In this document: piece after piece, positions 28,921 to 37,353 of the stretch
How the letters are laid out: each line of letters begins with the position of its first letter
Position numbering within the stretch: the first letter of the stretch is position 1
Assembly (NCBI GenBank): GCA_903860985.1
Contig: CAIOSO010000091.1
Span: 18,617 to 82,616 of the forward strand
DNA: 64,000 nucleotides
DNA from: an uncultured Flavobacteriales bacterium
GTDB taxonomy: Bacteria; Bacteroidota; Bacteroidia; Flavobacteriales_D; Crocinitomicaceae
Direction of reading: 5' to 3'
The notes under the pieces: model-generated
What the model saw: only the letters and a program-made list of their open reading frames with translations
Database searches by the model: none
What the model was told of the DNA's origin: nothing
Made by a program: the position numbers and the translations under genes

Positions 28921-30011
28921 TACTTTTGAAAATATTCAGGACGATGGGTTTCTAGTACTTTGAGGTAGTTTTTAAGTTGTTGCTCGTTGGATGATTTCAA
29001 GATCATCAGCATATGCTCTGATTCAACTACAATGTAGTCTTTCAATCCATCTAATAACACTAATTTGTCCTTCGGGACATTCACTAAGCAATTGCTTGAA
29101 TCGAAAGCAAAAACGTTGTCGCCAATGATGGAATTTTCTTCGTTGTCCTTTGGAAGGTGTTCGGTTAAACTCCCCCAAGTACCTAAGTCACTCCAGTCAA
29201 AATCAGATAGCACGACAGAGACATTTTTCGCATGTTCCATCACCGCAAAATCAATGGAAATATCTTCACATTGATCAAACGCTTGGTATAAGAAGTCCGT
29301 TTCTTTTGTTGTGCCATAAGCAGAAGTGTCCGACATGAAAATCTGATGTAACATTGGCTGGAATCGATGTAAGGCATCGAGGATAACGTCTGCACGCCAA
29401 ATAAAAATCCCCGCATTCCAATAAAAATTCTTAGCATCCAAAAATTGCTGTGCCGTTTCAGTATTTGGTTTCTCGCGAAATTGAATCACTTCGGTCGCTT
29501 GTCCTTTTTGAACACCGCTGCTTAAGTCAAATTCGATGTAGCCATAACCAGTATCGGGACGACTTGGTTCGATTCCCAATGTAACCAGGTGTTTTTTTTC
29601 ATTAGCAACTGAAATGGCCGTTGAAATAATTTCTTGAAACCTTGTTTCGTTGACGATTAAATGATCGGATGGCGAGATGATTAATGTCGCTTCCGGATTA
29701 CTAGCGTGAATCTTTGCTGCCGCATAGGCAATACAAGGAGCCGTATTCTTGCGCATTGGTTCGCACAAAATTTGCTCAAAGCTTAATTCAGGAAGTTGTT
29801 CCTTTACCAGTTCACGGTAGGAGGTGTTTGTCAGTATGTAAATGTGTTCGGTTGGTACAGATTTCTGCATGCGCTCAAACGTTAAGCGAAGCAAAGACTT
29901 TCCAATACCAAGTACATCGAGGAATTGTTTTGGTTTTTGAGGGGTGGACATTGGCCAAAAACGGCTACCAACTCCTCCTGCCATAATTAATCCGTAATTA
30001 TTTGTGCTCAT
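28920..30011 (-). CDS. manC: mannose-1-phosphate guanylyltransferase
   Basis: The enzyme makes GDP-mannose from mannose-1-phosphate and GTP for surface polysaccharides and glycosylation. The 363-residue protein begins YGLIMAGGVGSRFWPMSTP with the nucleotidyltransferase GGxGxRxxP loop, then FLDVLGIGKSLL, SPSDHLI and FREKPNTETA. There is no C-terminal phosphomannose isomerase domain, so it is the short form. The frame opens at a TTG at 30020; the ATG at 30011 fits the protein family better. It overlaps the upstream gene by 14 bases. Confidence 0.88.
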   Translation of the reverse strand: MSTNNYGLIMAGGVGSRFWPMSTPQKPKQFLDVLGIGKSLLRLTFERMQKSVPTEHIYILTNTSYRELVKEQLPELSFEQILCEPMRKNTAPCIAYAAAKIHASNPEATLIISPSDHLIVNETRFQEIISTAISVANEKKHLVTLGIEPSRPDTGYGYIEFDLSSGVQKGQATEVIQFREKPNTETAQQFLDAKNFYWNAGIFIWRADVILDALHRFQPMLHQIFMSDTSAYGTTKETDFLYQAFDQCEDISIDFAVMEHAKNVSVVLSDFDWSDLGTWGSLTEHLPKDNEENSIIGDNVFAFDSSNCLVNVPKDKLVLLDGLKDYIVVESEHMLMILKSSNEQQLKNYLKVLETHRPEYFQK

Positions 30012-30630
30012 ATTTTTCAATTAGTTCAACGGTTGCCAGTGCATGCACTAAATAAGGTTTTCCCGTTTTTAATTCGGTACAAAGATAACGACTTCTGCGT
30101 AGTAAGCCTTTCTCGAATGATTTTCCATTTAAATGAAACATGCTTTTGTGTGGAATTTCTTCCAAGGTTGTTCCAGGTGACTTGTCGTAAAGTTTCAATG
30201 TCCGACTCAATTGAATGTCTGTGCAAGAGGACGCTTTTGTATTGGTGAAGTTTTTCCAAAGTGCCTTTTCCACATCTATTGGTAGTTTTTTGCTTACCAA
30301 AATCGGCTCCATTAAACGTCGATATGCTTGTTTCCACTCGTTGCCGTGCGCCTGAATACGCATTCCATAGTCACGAAAAGCCTCCAAATGAGCAAGTTCG
30401 TGAATAGCGGTTACTAAAAACGCGAATTTATTCAAATCACCATTGACCGTAATTGTTGGTTTTTCTTCGCCGGATTTCACTCGGAAGTCCCCAAGCTTGG
30501 TGCTTCGTCCCGGGACAATTTTAAACTTTACCTTTGCTGAAAGGATTAAATCAGTCAAGTATTCCGTAAACGCCTCTGGAGCGAAACGATGGAGCGTTTC
30601 AATAAATTGATCTCGTTTAGAATTAGACAC
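29998..30630 (-). CDS. SprT-like zinc metalloprotease family protein
   Basis: SprT/Spartan-type domains bind zinc; eukaryotic Spartan cleaves DNA-protein crosslinks, while the bacterial role is largely unknown. The 210-residue protein has HELAH (His77, Glu78, His81) and, 14 residues on, the conserved His95 in AHGNEWK, the third ligand. I start it at the GTG at 30630: the apparent TTG start at 30648 lies in or before the -7 box. The GTG is at the predicted transcription start, so the mRNA may be leaderless. Head of a sprT-like-manC-dusB unit. Confidence 0.8.
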   Translation of the reverse strand: MSNSKRDQFIETLHRFAPEAFTEYLTDLILSAKVKFKIVPGRSTKLGDFRVKSGEEKPTITVNGDLNKFAFLVTAIHELAHLEAFRDYGMRIQAHGNEWKQAYRRLMEPILVSKKLPIDVEKALWKNFTNTKASSCTDIQLSRTLKLYDKSPGTTLEEIPHKSMFHLNGKSFEKGLLRRSRYLCTELKTGKPYLVHALATVELIEKYEHK

Positions 30631-30633
30631 GAA

Positions 30634-30641
30634 CAAAGTTA
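30634..30641 (-). promoter_or_regulatory. promoter -7 box of the sprT-like-manC-dusB unit
   Basis: TAACTTTG on the minus strand is a perfect match. Four bases further is the G of the GTG start at 30630, which makes a leaderless mRNA likely if the usual -7 geometry holds. Confidence 0.5.
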
Positions 30642-30690
30642 AAAACAAAATGAACGCAAAATCACCTCACATCCGCATAGAAAATATCCT

Positions 30691-30698
30691 TAACTTAG
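30691..30698 (+). promoter_or_regulatory. possible -7 box of the mlaE-like gene
   Basis: TAACTTAG differs from TAnnTTTG at one position and lies four bases before the GTG start at 30703. Weak on its own. Confidence 0.3.
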
Positions 30699-30702
30699 CT
30701 TC

Positions 30703-31446
30703 GTGAAATATTTGCAAAATATAGGAAAGTACACGTTGATGTTGACCATCGTTTTTACGAAGCCAAAGAAATGGAAAATATTCTTTTCGCGCTTAGTGAA
30801 TGAACTAGATAACATCGGTATCAGTTCCTTGCCAATTGTTGGACTAATGTCCACCTTTATTGGAGGAGTAATCGCCTTGCAAACTGCTTCAAGCATGTCC
30901 AATCCACTTTTGCCCAAATATACCGTTGGATACATCACACAATCAAGTACGATTCTAGAATTTTCACCGACGATCATATCCTTGATTCTTGCCGGGAAGG
31001 TAGGATCGAATGTCGCTTCTGAAATTGGCACCATGCGTGTCACCGAACAAATAGATGCCTTAGAAATTATGGGAGTGAATTCCTTGAATCATTTGGTGCT
31101 ACCGAAGATCATTGCCGCAATTTTGTTTTTTCCGGTGCTCATCATTTTCTCCATGACCTTAAGTATGTTCGGAGGATGGATGGCCTTGATGATTACTAAT
31201 TTAACCACAACGGAAACGTATGTTTTAGGTTTACGTGCATTTTTTAATCCGTTTCACATTACCTATGCATTAACAAAAACAGTGGTGTTTGGATTCTTAA
31301 TTGTTTCTGTTTCTTCTTTCTATGGTTACTATGTGAAAGGAGGCTCAATCAATGTGGGTCAAGCTTCCACCCAGGCTGTTGTCAGCAGCAGTATTGCCAT
31401 ATTAGTAGCCAACTTAATTCTAACACAATTATTGTTGCTGTCATGA
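30703..31446 (+). CDS. mlaE: MlaE-family lipid ABC transporter permease
   Basis: MlaE is the inner-membrane permease of the phospholipid transport system that keeps the outer leaflet free of phospholipid. The 247-residue protein has the family stretch GGVIALQTASS, the conserved EIGTMRVTEQIDALEIMGVN (about 106-125), and five to six membrane helices. GTG start, with almost no leader. The next gene overlaps by four bases (ATGA) and encodes the ATPase. No MlaD/MCE substrate-binding gene follows, which is unusual. Confidence 0.85.
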   Translation: MKYLQNIGKYTLMLTIVFTKPKKWKIFFSRLVNELDNIGISSLPIVGLMSTFIGGVIALQTASSMSNPLLPKYTVGYITQSSTILEFSPTIISLILAGKVGSNVASEIGTMRVTEQIDALEIMGVNSLNHLVLPKIIAAILFFPVLIIFSMTLSMFGGWMALMITNLTTTETYVLGLRAFFNPFHITYALTKTVVFGFLIVSVSSFYGYYVKGGSINVGQASTQAVVSSSIAILVANLILTQLLLLS

Positions 31447-32210
31447 TTGAGGTAAGAAGTGTCAATAAAACATTTAATGGACAACAAGTTTTGTTCGACA
31501 TCAACCATCAATTTGAATCAGGGAAAGTCAATTTGATTATTGGTCAATCCGGTCAAGGAAAATCTGTCTTAGCTAAATGCATCGTTGGTTTATATGAAGT
31601 GGATGATGGACAAATCATTTTTGATGGACGGAATTTCACGGATATGGAACGATTTGAACGCAGTCAAATTCGGGAAGAAATCGGCATGTTGTTTCAAGGC
31701 GTGGCGTTATTTGACTCCCTTAGCGTTGAAGAAAATGTCATGTTTCCATTGACTATGTTTACCAAGCTGACGAAAGGAGAAATGCAAAAGCGTGTTGACT
31801 TTTGCTTAGATCGCGTTAATTTGTCGGGTCGAAACAAATTACTCCCGGCGGAATGTAGTGGTGGCATGCAAAAACGAATTGGAATTGCCCGAGCAATCTC
31901 CATGAATCCAAAGTACTTATTCTGCGACGAACCAAATTCTGGATTGGATCCAAAAACATCCATTGTTATCGATGGACTCATCAAAGACATTACTGCTGAA
32001 TTCAATATGACCACGGTGGTGATTACGCATGACATGAATAGTGTAATAGAAATCGGACAAAACATCTTATTTATCTATCAAGGAAAGAAATGGTGGAGCG
32101 GGGATAAAGATTCCATTATCACAACAGATAATCCGGAGATACTCAATTTCGTTTATGCGTCCGAATTCATGAAGGAAATTAGATCCGCTATGCAGGAAAA
32201 AAGAACATAA
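31443..32210 (+). CDS. mlaF: MlaF-type ABC transporter ATP-binding protein
   Basis: ATPase partner of the MlaE permease. The 255-residue protein has Walker A GQSGQGKS (about 35-42), signature CSGGMQKRIGIARA and Walker B CDEPNSGLDP, where most Mla ATPases read DEPTTGLDP or DEPTSGLDP. The H-loop is VITHDM. The ATG overlaps the permease stop. Ordinary length; the SGGM rather than SGGQ signature is typical of MlaF. Confidence 0.88.
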   Translation: MIEVRSVNKTFNGQQVLFDINHQFESGKVNLIIGQSGQGKSVLAKCIVGLYEVDDGQIIFDGRNFTDMERFERSQIREEIGMLFQGVALFDSLSVEENVMFPLTMFTKLTKGEMQKRVDFCLDRVNLSGRNKLLPAECSGGMQKRIGIARAISMNPKYLFCDEPNSGLDPKTSIVIDGLIKDITAEFNMTTVVITHDMNSVIEIGQNILFIYQGKKWWSGDKDSIITTDNPEILNFVYASEFMKEIRSAMQEKRT

Positions 32211-32246
32211 TTTTTACCTGAAACTTTCTTTTTAAAAAATTAGCTT

Positions 32247-32254
32247 TATCTTTG
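32247..32254 (+). promoter_or_regulatory. promoter -7 box of tRNA-Leu
   Basis: TATCTTTG is a perfect TAnnTTTG box about 63 bases before the mature tRNA. The stretch between (32255-32316) would be the 5' precursor removed by RNase P; I see no other feature in it. Confidence 0.6.
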
Positions 32255-32316
32255 CAACCCAATACAAATGAAATGTTGTAGGGCACGGAAACACGATTCC
32301 GATGTTTTGATAGATT

Positions 32317-32398
32317 GCGGATGTGGTGAAATTGGTAGACACGCCAGACTTAGGATCTGGTGCCGAGAGGTATGCGGGTTCGAGTCCCTCCATCCGCA
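32317..32398 (+). tRNA. tRNA-Leu (anticodon UAG)
   Basis: The acceptor stem pairs GCGGATG with CATCCGC; the D arm has TGGTGAAATTGGTAGACA; the anticodon stem CCAGA/TCTGG holds the loop CTTAGGA, anticodon TAG, reading CUN leucine codons. A short class II variable arm (TGCCGAGAGGTA) and the T arm GGGTTCGAGTCCC follow. Discriminator A is at 32398 and the CCA end is not encoded (CGA follows), so CCA must be added by the nucleotidyltransferase. It has its own promoter and terminator. Confidence 0.95.
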
Positions 32399-32401
32399 CG
32401 A

Positions 32402-32434
32402 AAGGTCTCGTTAATTAACGAGGCCTTTTTTTTT
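32402..32434 (+). terminator. terminator after tRNA-Leu
   Basis: AAGGTCTCGTTAA pairs with TTAACGAGGCCTT (one G-T pair) and is followed by nine Ts, immediately after the tRNA. Confidence 0.88.
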
Positions 32435-32461
32435 AACGTAAATTGAAAAAAACACAAAAAA

Positions 32462-33814
32462 ATGAACATTACCCGTCAAGAAGTAGACGCACAGAATGCT
32501 GTACTGAAAGTGAACATTATTCCAGCAGATTATGAAGGAAAAGTGAAAGCTTCATTGGAGAAATATAGAAAAACAGCAAAAATCCCTGGTTTTCGTCCTG
32601 GAAACATACCAATGGCTCTCATTCAAAAGCAAGTTGGAAGATCTGTTTTAGCAGAAGAGTTAAATAAATTGACAAACGATGCTTTATACAGATATATCTT
32701 AGATGAGAAATTAGACATTCTTGGAAACCCTATCCCAAAAGCGGATGAAGGAATGACCGGGAGTTTTGAAAAACCTGAAAACTTCGAATTTTCTTTCGAA
32801 ATCGGTTATAGTCCTTCATTTCAATTACCCATCAACGAAAAATCGAAGTTTGATTATGCCACCGTTAAAATCGACAAAGAATTAATCAATAAACAAGTAG
32901 ATGACTTACGTCGACGCTATGGTAAATTGGTTTCCTCTGATACAGTTGGTGAAAAGGACATGGTCATGGGTAAATTCGAGGAAAAAGATGCGGATGGGTC
33001 TGTGAAAACAGATGGCATCAGTCACTCTTCCACTATTTCCATGGAGTTCCTTGAAAATAATGCAGGAATCAAAGCATTAAAAGGAAAAAAAGTAAACGAA
33101 ATCGTTGACTTAGATCCGAAAAGCGTTTCCAAAGACGATAAAGATTGCGCTGCACTTTTAGGAATTACGGAAGAACAAATCACTGGACTTAGCTCCAACT
33201 TTCAGTTTACGATTGCAGATGTGAAACGCATGGAAATGGCTGACTTAAACGAAGAGTTATATTCAAAGCTATTCGCAGAGGAAGTGAAAACGGAAGAAGA
33301 ACTTCATGCACGCATTTCCTTGGACTTAACACGCATGTTTGCAGAAGATACTGACCGTATTTTCACGAGAAATGTTTACAATCATTTGGTGAACGAAACA
33401 AAAATGATTTTCCCTGAAACCTTCTTGAAAAGATGGATTTTAGTATCCTCCGAAAAGCCAGTAACAGAAGATGAAATTGCTGCGGAATTTGATGCATACT
33501 TGAAGACCTTGAAATGGCAATTGATTCAAACAAGAATCTTTAAGGACAACAACATCCAATTGACGAATCAAGAGGTTATGGACTACACCAAAGGTTTATT
33601 GGTTGGAAATTATGCGCAGTATGGTTTGCCAGCGCCGGATGATCAAGAATTGACTGAAACTGCGGCTCGTTTGTTGCAAAACAAAGAACAAGCAAACGGA
33701 ATTTACGATCGTTTGGCAGAACAAAAACTGACAGATTTCTTTAAAACAGCCGTGAACTTGGTGAAAAAAGAAGTGAAATACGACGACTTCATTAAATTGG
33801 CTTCTGCGCAATAA
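32462..33814 (+). CDS. tig: trigger factor
   Basis: Trigger factor docks on L23 at the ribosome exit and folds nascent chains. The 450-residue protein has the ribosome-binding N-terminal domain with the GFRPG-type signature (IPGFRPGNIPMALI, about 42-55). The central peptidyl-prolyl isomerase domain (about 150-250) is so diverged that the FKBP motif is hard to see, a pattern usual in Bacteroidota. The C-terminal chaperone domain is helical. In many bacteria tig sits with clpP-clpX; here those are 23 kb away. Confidence 0.9.
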   Translation: MNITRQEVDAQNAVLKVNIIPADYEGKVKASLEKYRKTAKIPGFRPGNIPMALIQKQVGRSVLAEELNKLTNDALYRYILDEKLDILGNPIPKADEGMTGSFEKPENFEFSFEIGYSPSFQLPINEKSKFDYATVKIDKELINKQVDDLRRRYGKLVSSDTVGEKDMVMGKFEEKDADGSVKTDGISHSSTISMEFLENNAGIKALKGKKVNEIVDLDPKSVSKDDKDCAALLGITEEQITGLSSNFQFTIADVKRMEMADLNEELYSKLFAEEVKTEEELHARISLDLTRMFAEDTDRIFTRNVYNHLVNETKMIFPETFLKRWILVSSEKPVTEDEIAAEFDAYLKTLKWQLIQTRIFKDNNIQLTNQEVMDYTKGLLVGNYAQYGLPAPDDQELTETAARLLQNKEQANGIYDRLAEQKLTDFFKTAVNLVKKEVKYDDFIKLASAQ

Positions 33815-33843
33815 TTGAATGTCATAGCATACTGAAATAAATG

Positions 33844-33871
33844 AAAGGGTTGAGCAGTCAACCCTTTTTTT
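33844..33871. terminator. shared terminator between tig and oxyR
   Basis: A perfect 10-bp stem AAAGGGTTGA/TCAACCCTTT with a GCAG loop, followed by Ts on the plus strand and preceded by As, between convergent tig and oxyR. It can serve both genes. Confidence 0.85.
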
Positions 33872-34793
33872 ATTTCCAATCGAGGACTTGCAGTTGTTTG
33901 ACTTTCGTCGATTGTCCATAAGCAAATTGAATACTTCTTACCAGTTCTTCAATTCCTTGCATTTTTGCGGTGCGGTTGGAACATAAAGCGATGATTTCTC
34001 GCGCTGGAGAAACGGCAAGTCCACGAATGGACTTTAAACCTGATTGTTGTTCTTTCGATAAGGGAAAATTACTAGGAATCAATGTGTAACCGCCATGACG
34101 ATCCACCATTTCAATAATTAATGGAAGGTTTCCACCTTCGTAGTTCCATTCGTTTTCGTCCACTGGTTTTTTTAATTGACAGAAATGCACCATTTGTGTG
34201 CGAAGGCAATTCCCTTGATTTAACAACCAAGGATGCATTTCCTGAAGTGCTGACATGCTGATTGAATTTTCCACGACGCTCGGCGCATAAATGCAAATTT
34301 CTTCTTGAAATAAAGGAATTGTTCGGAGTCTCGCATCTACATGTGGACCCGCGATGATGCCGATATCGAGTTCCTTGCGCTCCATAGCACCTAAGACATC
34401 CACTGTTTTCAATTCGTGAATCGTCAGTTTTAAACTGTTCAGTGTATTTCTCCATTCACCAAAAAGCTGTGGGATCAAATAACTCGCAACCGTTGGAATA
34501 ATCCCAACACGAATTTCTTCTTTGACGTTTCCCTTGATTTGATCGGATAAACGCTTGATTTTTTCGTTTTCACTCAATAATTCCCGAAGAATGGGCAGTA
34601 ATTTTTCTCCAGATGGTGTTAGACTGAGGGGATTCGACTCACGATCGAAAACCAAATAGCCCAATTGCTCCTCTGCTTTTTTAATTTGCATGGAAAGCGT
34701 CGGTTGAGTGACAAAACAGCGATCACTTGCTCGTTGAAATTGCTGTTCCTCACTCAGAATAACGATGTAATGCATTTGTTGAATGGATATCAT
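33870..34793 (-). CDS. oxyR: hydrogen peroxide-sensing LysR-family regulator OxyR
   Basis: OxyR senses peroxide by forming a disulfide between two cysteines and then activates antioxidant genes. The 307-residue protein has an N-terminal winged helix (CFVTQPTLSMQIKKAEEQLG) and a substrate domain with Cys196 and Cys205 in GNCLRTQMVHFC, which match E. coli Cys199/Cys208 with the same 9-residue spacing. I start at the ATG at 34793 (MISIQQMHYIV); the extension upstream is AT-rich and not family-like. It is divergent from the peroxiredoxin gene, its probable target. Confidence 0.9.
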   Translation of the reverse strand: MISIQQMHYIVILSEEQQFQRASDRCFVTQPTLSMQIKKAEEQLGYLVFDRESNPLSLTPSGEKLLPILRELLSENEKIKRLSDQIKGNVKEEIRVGIIPTVASYLIPQLFGEWRNTLNSLKLTIHELKTVDVLGAMERKELDIGIIAGPHVDARLRTIPLFQEEICIYAPSVVENSISMSALQEMHPWLLNQGNCLRTQMVHFCQLKKPVDENEWNYEGGNLPLIIEMVDRHGGYTLIPSNFPLSKEQQSGLKSIRGLAVSPAREIIALCSNRTAKMQGIEELVRSIQFAYGQSTKVKQLQVLDWK

Positions 34794-34852
34794 ATAAATT
34801 AAATCTATGTAAATATAAAAAGTATTGAACAATTAAATGATATTGACTGACG

Positions 34853-34860
34853 TAACTTTG
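34853..34860 (+). promoter_or_regulatory. distal promoter -7 box of the peroxiredoxin operon
   Basis: TAACTTTG, perfect consensus, about 125 bases before the peroxiredoxin ATG. Upstream a direct repeat TATTGA (34823-34828 and 34841-34846, 18 bases apart) could be an OxyR contact. Confidence 0.45.
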
Positions 34861-34943
34861 TACAACAAAATAAAAGCAAAAGAAAATGTGAAAGCAATCA
34901 TTTTTTTGCAAGTAGATGTAACCGCGATCAAACCTTTTAGCTT

Positions 34944-34951
34944 TAACTTTG
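34944..34951 (+). promoter_or_regulatory. proximal promoter -7 box of the peroxiredoxin operon
   Basis: A second TAACTTTG, 33 bases before the peroxiredoxin ATG. Two identical boxes suggest tandem promoters, one of them possibly OxyR-dependent. Confidence 0.5.
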
Positions 34952-34984
34952 TAGTATCATTAGTAACAAATTAAATAAATTTAT

Positions 34985-35605
34985 ATGTCAACATTTGTAG
35001 GAAAGAAATTTCCAGACGTAACTGTCAAAGCAATCGATGAAATGGGTGATGCATTTCAAATCAATGTCCTTCAACAAGCGATCGACAACAAGAAGAAAGT
35101 TCTTTTATTTTGGTACCCAAAAGATTTCACGTTTGTTTGCCCTACGGAAATTCATGCATTTCAAGAAGCAGCTGCTGAATTTGCAAAAAGAAATACGATT
35201 GTAATCGGTGCTTCATGTGATACTGCTGAAGTTCATTTTGCTTGGTTGAGTACGGCAAAAGATAACGGTGGAATCGAAGGAGTGAAATTCCCAATTATTG
35301 CCGATTCTACGCGCAACTTAGCGATGGAATTAGGAATCTTGGATTACGACATGTTCGATGAAGATTCAGTAGGTGATAACGTTCCTTACCGTGCAACATA
35401 TTTGCTAGACGAAACTGGAATGGTATTCCATGAGTCCATTAATCACTTCCCTGTTGGACGTAACGTTCAAGAGTTCATTCGATTAATCGATGCGTTTACA
35501 CACGTGCAACAACATGGCGAAGTTTGTCCAGCAAACTGGGAAGAAGGAAAAGATGCGATGAATGCTACGCGTAACGGAGTTGCAGATTACTTAAGCAAAC
35601 ACTAA
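34985..35605 (+). CDS. 2-Cys peroxiredoxin (AhpC/Prx1 family)
   Basis: It reduces peroxides with a reactive cysteine and is recycled by thioredoxin-type proteins. The 206-residue protein has the peroxidatic Cys52 in DFTFVCPTEIHAF and the resolving Cys181 in GEVCPANW, so it is a typical 2-Cys enzyme. It heads an operon with a thioredoxin-like gene six bases downstream, which probably supplies electrons. Its position opposite oxyR fits peroxide induction. Confidence 0.93.
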   Translation: MSTFVGKKFPDVTVKAIDEMGDAFQINVLQQAIDNKKKVLLFWYPKDFTFVCPTEIHAFQEAAAEFAKRNTIVIGASCDTAEVHFAWLSTAKDNGGIEGVKFPIIADSTRNLAMELGILDYDMFDEDSVGDNVPYRATYLLDETGMVFHESINHFPVGRNVQEFIRLIDAFTHVQQHGEVCPANWEEGKDAMNATRNGVADYLSKH

Positions 35606-35611
35606 CTACGA

Positions 35612-35926
35612 ATGTTTACGGAATTAACTGAAGATCATTTGGATCAACTTTTGGCGAAAAACCCAAAAGTAATGGTACAATATGGCGCAACTTGGTGTGG
35701 AAATTGCAAAATTACCAAACCAAAATTCAAACGCATGGCGGAGGAAAATGAAGACATTGAGTTTTACTACGTCGATGCAGAAAAACTTCCGAATGCTCGT
35801 CAATTTGCGAATGTAAGCAACTTACCGACCTTTGCGGGATTCGTTAATGGATCTTTGGTTAAAGAAGCGCAAGGAAATAAAATAGAAACCATTCAAGAAG
35901 TATTACATGCGGTTACCAGTCATTAA
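35612..35926 (+). CDS. thioredoxin-family protein
   Basis: The 104-residue protein has no signal peptide and keeps the fold of thioredoxin with the active site WCGNC (Cys29, Cys32; standard thioredoxin has WCGPC) and the cis-proline loop LPTFAGF. Changing Pro to Asn between the cysteines changes the redox potential in other thioredoxins. It lies between the peroxiredoxin and DUF6952 genes and is likely the dedicated reductant of the peroxiredoxin. Confidence 0.88.
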   Translation: MFTELTEDHLDQLLAKNPKVMVQYGATWCGNCKITKPKFKRMAEENEDIEFYYVDAEKLPNARQFANVSNLPTFAGFVNGSLVKEAQGNKIETIQEVLHAVTSH

Positions 35927-36161
35927 ACACATCGTCGAATTCATTGAGAACAATGATGAAGACTACGTTATTGAAACCATGGAGACACTCGAAAACTTAA
36001 TCGAGGCTCCAGGAATAAAGGACGAAGAATTGGATGTGATCGGCGAATTATTGTCGAATTATTCTGGCGCATTAGAAGTGCACAAAGACATACAGTCAGG
36101 AACAGCGAAAAGAGAGGCGCTAAATGCCTTCATGAAACGTGTCACTGGCTCGATTGACTAA
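35907..36161 (+). CDS. DUF6952 family small protein
   Basis: This 84-residue acidic protein starts MRLPVIKHIVEFIENNDEDY and has LEVHKDIQSGTAKREALNAF, patterns I associate with DUF6952 in Bacteroidota, usually next to peroxiredoxin and thioredoxin genes. It is helical, cytosolic and without cysteines. The start overlaps the thioredoxin gene by 20 bases in another frame, so its translation is coupled. Function is unknown; context suggests a partner in peroxide detoxification. Confidence 0.75.
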   Translation: MRLPVIKHIVEFIENNDEDYVIETMETLENLIEAPGIKDEELDVIGELLSNYSGALEVHKDIQSGTAKREALNAFMKRVTGSID

Positions 36162-36181
36162 ACTTGAATCAAACACTTTTT

Positions 36182-36210
36182 AAAGCCAACGAATTTCGTT
36201 GGCTTTTTTT
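36182..36210 (+). terminator. terminator of the peroxiredoxin operon
   Basis: AAAGCCAACGA pairs with TCGTTGGCTTT around a three-base loop and is followed by a T-run, 20 bases after the DUF6952 stop. Confidence 0.88.
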
Positions 36211-36261
36211 GTTTAAAACGAACGAAAGTCCTCAATACTTTGCTTTCGCAGATGTTCTTCT

Positions 36262-36269
36262 TATCTTTG
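36262..36269 (+). promoter_or_regulatory. promoter -7 box of prfA-pyrF
   Basis: TATCTTTG, perfect consensus, ends only four bases before the prfA ATG at 36274. Transcription would begin within a base or so of the start codon. Confidence 0.6.
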
Positions 36270-36273
36270 CTTC

Positions 36274-37353
36274 ATGTCAGATTTATTATCGAAGTTAGAA
36301 GCGATTCATTACCGATTTGTGGAAGTTGGAACCATGATTACCGATCCGGATATCATTTCGGATATGGAACGTTATGTGAAACTCAATAAAGAATACAGAG
36401 ATCTAGAGTCCTTGGACCTGATGTACAAGGATTACAAAAATGTACTTGAAAACCTAACTAGTTCCAAATCTTTATTGGACGCGGAAACGGATCCTGAAAT
36501 GCGCGAAATGGCCAAGATGGAAATCGATGAGTTAGAAAACAAACGTCCAGTGATGGAAGAGGAAATCAAAATGTTGCTGATTCCCAAAGATCCAGAGGAT
36601 GATAAAAACGCCATTATAGAACTTCGCGCCGGAACTGGTGGAGATGAGGCCTGTATTTTTGTGGAGGATATTTTCCGGATGTACACCATGTATTTTAAGG
36701 AAATGGGTTGGCAATATGAAGTCATCAACTCTTCTGAAGGAACCGTAAAGGGATACAAAGAGATTTCTATTGATGTAGCTGGAGCTGGAATCTATGGGAT
36801 GCTCAAGTTTGAATCCGGGGTTCACCGTGTTCAGCGCGTTCCCGAAACTGAATCGCAAGGACGCGTGCATACATCGGCTATAACTGTTGCAGTTTTGCCA
36901 GAAGCGGAAGAAGTCGATTTCAACCTAGACATGAACGATGTACGCAAGGATACATTCCGTGCCTCTGGAGCAGGTGGACAGCACATCAACAAAACGGAAT
37001 CCGCGATTCGTTTAACTCACCTTCCAACTTTGACGGTTGTAGAATGTCAAGATGGACGCTCACAACATAAAAACCTTGAAAAAGCCATATCCGTGTTACG
37101 TTCTCGTTTGTATCAAGCAGAATTAGATCGCGTACACAATGAGCGTGCTGCTCAGCGAAAAACCTTGGTATCAACGGGAGATCGCTCAGCTAAAATCAGA
37201 ACCTACAATTATCCACAAGGAAGAATTACGGATCACCGCATCAATAAAACGATGTACAACCTCAGTTCGTTTATGAACGGCGATGTGCAAGAAATGATTG
37301 ACGCTTTGAAAATGGCGGAAAATGCGGAAAAACTGAAAGGACAAGCACTATGA
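36274..37353 (+). CDS. prfA: peptide chain release factor 1
   Basis: RF1 recognises UAA and UAG and triggers peptide release. The 359-residue protein has the stop-codon tripeptide P-x-T as Pro190-Glu191-Thr192 ([13 protein letters not shown]) and the GGQ loop at 234-236 ([20 protein letters not shown]), whose Gln is normally methylated. The P-x-T motif marks it as RF1, not RF2 (SPF). It overlaps pyrF by four bases and would have a nearly leaderless mRNA. Confidence 0.96.
   Translation: MSDLLSKLEAIHYRFVEVGTMITDPDIISDMERYVKLNKEYRDLESLDLMYKDYKNVLENLTSSKSLLDAETDPEMREMAKMEIDELENKRPVMEEEIKMLLIPKDPEDDKNAIIELRAGTGGDEACIFVEDIFRMYTMYFKEMGWQYEVINSSEGTVKGYKEISIDVAGAGIYGMLKFESGVHRVQRVPETESQGRVHTSAITVAVLPEAEEVDFNLDMNDVRKDTFRASGAGGQHINKTESAIRLTHLPTLTVVECQDGRSQHKNLEKAISVLRSRLYQAELDRVHNERAAQRKTLVSTGDRSAKIRTYNYPQGRITDHRINKTMYNLSSFMNGDVQEMIDALKMAENAEKLKGQAL

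Noticed and set aside
32255..32316. Riboswitch or small RNA before tRNA-Leu
   Set aside because: The stretch fits a tRNA precursor leader; no conserved RNA motif is visible.
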